From Nocardioides pelophilus (GTDB lineage Bacteria > Actinomycetota > Actinomycetes > Propionibacteriales > Nocardioidaceae): DNA of 44,792 nt. The stretch's first letter is position 1. Each line of letters opens with the position of its first letter. Shown here piece by piece: positions 44,231 to 44,792 of the stretch. The notes under the pieces are model-generated. The model was not told the origin of the DNA and ran no database searches. It was given only the letters and a program-made list of their open reading frames with translations. The translations under genes and the position numbers were made by a program. The DNA lies in contig NZ_JACEHF010000012.1 in assembly GCF_014180685.1 (NCBI RefSeq), positions 1 to 44,792 on the forward strand, in the 5' to 3' direction.

Positions 44231-44792
44231 GCGCTGCACCCGGTCGTGAACCAGGCGGCCACCGACGATCGTCGCGACCACCCGGAGCTCCGGGTCGACC
44301 AACGTCAGGTCGCCCCGGGCGCCGGGCACGATGCGCCCCCGCTCCCGGTCGCCGACGACGTCGGCTGCGGTCGAGGTGCAGGTGGCGACCGCCTCGACCA
44401 GCGAGCAGCCGGTGGCGGCCAGCAAGGTCCGTAGGCACTCCGGCAGCGACGCGGCCGAGCCGGCCAGGGTCCCGTCAGCCAGGGTCCCGTCGGCCAGGGT
44501 CCCGTTGGCCAGCCGGACCGTGCCGCCCTCGACCACGACGTGCTGGTCGCCGAGGCGCGCCGGACCGTCCGGCATGCCCAGCGCGGCGGTGCAGTCCGTC
44601 ACCGTGAGCATCCGCTCCGGACCCAGCGCCTGCCACAGCGCGGCCAGGGTGACGGCGTCGAGGTGATGGCCGTCGGCGATCACCCCTGCGACCAGCCGCG
44701 GGTCGGCGAGCGCGGCGCCGACCGGGCCCGGCGCCCGGGCGCCGAGAGGCGGCATCGCGTTGCCCAGGTGGGTGGCCGCCCGGGCGCCTCGC
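44228..44792 (-). CDS. nagA: N-acetylglucosamine-6-phosphate deacetylase (partial, 5' end beyond window)
   Basis: The C-terminal ~187 residues of a NagA-like amidohydrolase are visible. Family marks are ATHLGNAMPPLGARAPGPVG, VIADGHHLDAVTLAALW, the catalytic aspartate in LTVTDCTAALGMPDG, and the closing GRIVPGARGDLTLVDPELRV. NagA removes acetate from GlcNAc-6-phosphate in amino-sugar recycling. Two oddities: THLGNAM replaces the usual THLFNAM, and the conserved DGTLAGS is preceded by extra TLADG units from a 15-bp tandem repeat. The start and metal-binding N-terminus are off the right edge. Confidence 0.85.
   Translation of the reverse strand, partial: RGARAATHLGNAMPPLGARAPGPVGAALADPRLVAGVIADGHHLDAVTLAALWQALGPERMLTVTDCTAALGMPDGPARLGDQHVVVEGGTVRLANGTLADGTLADGTLAGSAASLPECLRTLLAATGCSLVEAVATCTSTAADVVGDRERGRIVPGARGDLTLVDPELRVVATIVGGRLVHDRVQR
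44464..44512 (-). repeat. 15-bp tandem repeat within nagA
   Basis: CCAGGGTCCCGTCRG-type units repeat at 44464-44478, 44479-44493 and 44494-44508, with four more matching bases after. The units differ at one or two positions. Being a multiple of three they add five residues each (TLADG) without a frameshift, just before the conserved TLAGS segment. Confidence 0.85.

Overview
The window is very GC-rich, actinobacterial DNA. Gene content (DUF222/HNH '13E12-type' protein, leaderless genes, paired DUF6986-like and malate synthase genes) and the style of its 38-bp hairpin repeats point to the Nocardioidaceae, probably Nocardioides or a close relative. That placement is inferred from gene content and was not computed. 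No rRNA, tRNA, CRISPR array or intact insertion sequence was seen.

Layout. (1) 1-7050: xanthine dehydrogenase genes (xdhB cut by the window edge, xdhA) divergent from a four-gene NitT/TauT-type ABC importer. (2) 7060-9563: two small ORFs, then a DUF222-HNH gene enclosed by two arrays of palindromic repeats in opposite orientation. (3) 9578-12383: secreted alpha/beta-hydrolase, GNAT acetyltransferase, small HNH protein. (4) 12391-18830: a tightly overlapping five-gene minus-strand operon for urate breakdown: malate synthase G, a CitE-like protein, urate oxidase, allantoinase and ureidoglycine aminohydrolase. Together with xdhAB this covers much of the route from xanthine to glyoxylate and malate; HIU hydrolase, OHCU decarboxylase and allantoate amidohydrolase are not in the window. 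(5) 18891-23062: EamA exporter, then an SDR gene and a 671-aa protein whose C-terminal half resembles cyanobacterial acyl-ACP reductase. (6) 23187-30281: copper P-type ATPase with a CsoR-like operator, a secreted seven-repeat propeller protein, and a carotenoid oxygenase divergent from a TetR gene with twin operators.

(7) 30365-40146 is a defence island: an XRE/AbiEii-type toxin-antitoxin pair, a DUF3024 gene, and a type I restriction operon in the unusual order hsdR-hsdS-DUF262/DUF1524/RAMA-98-aa ORF-hsdM, every junction overlapping. A copy of the hairpin repeat family sits in frame inside hsdR. (8) 40182-44792: ordinary chromosomal genes (ychF, VOC protein, secreted metzincin protease, exodeoxyribonuclease III, secreted unknown, and the 3' part of a nagA-like gene with a 15-bp tandem repeat).

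The strongest candidates for something undescribed are the DUF222-HNH gene bracketed by inverted REP-like arrays (with a relative of the repeat in hsdR), the DUF262-DUF1524-RAMA protein plus 98-aa partner built into a type I restriction operon, and the AAR-like/SDR pair. All functions are read from sequence motifs and context only; no database search was run.
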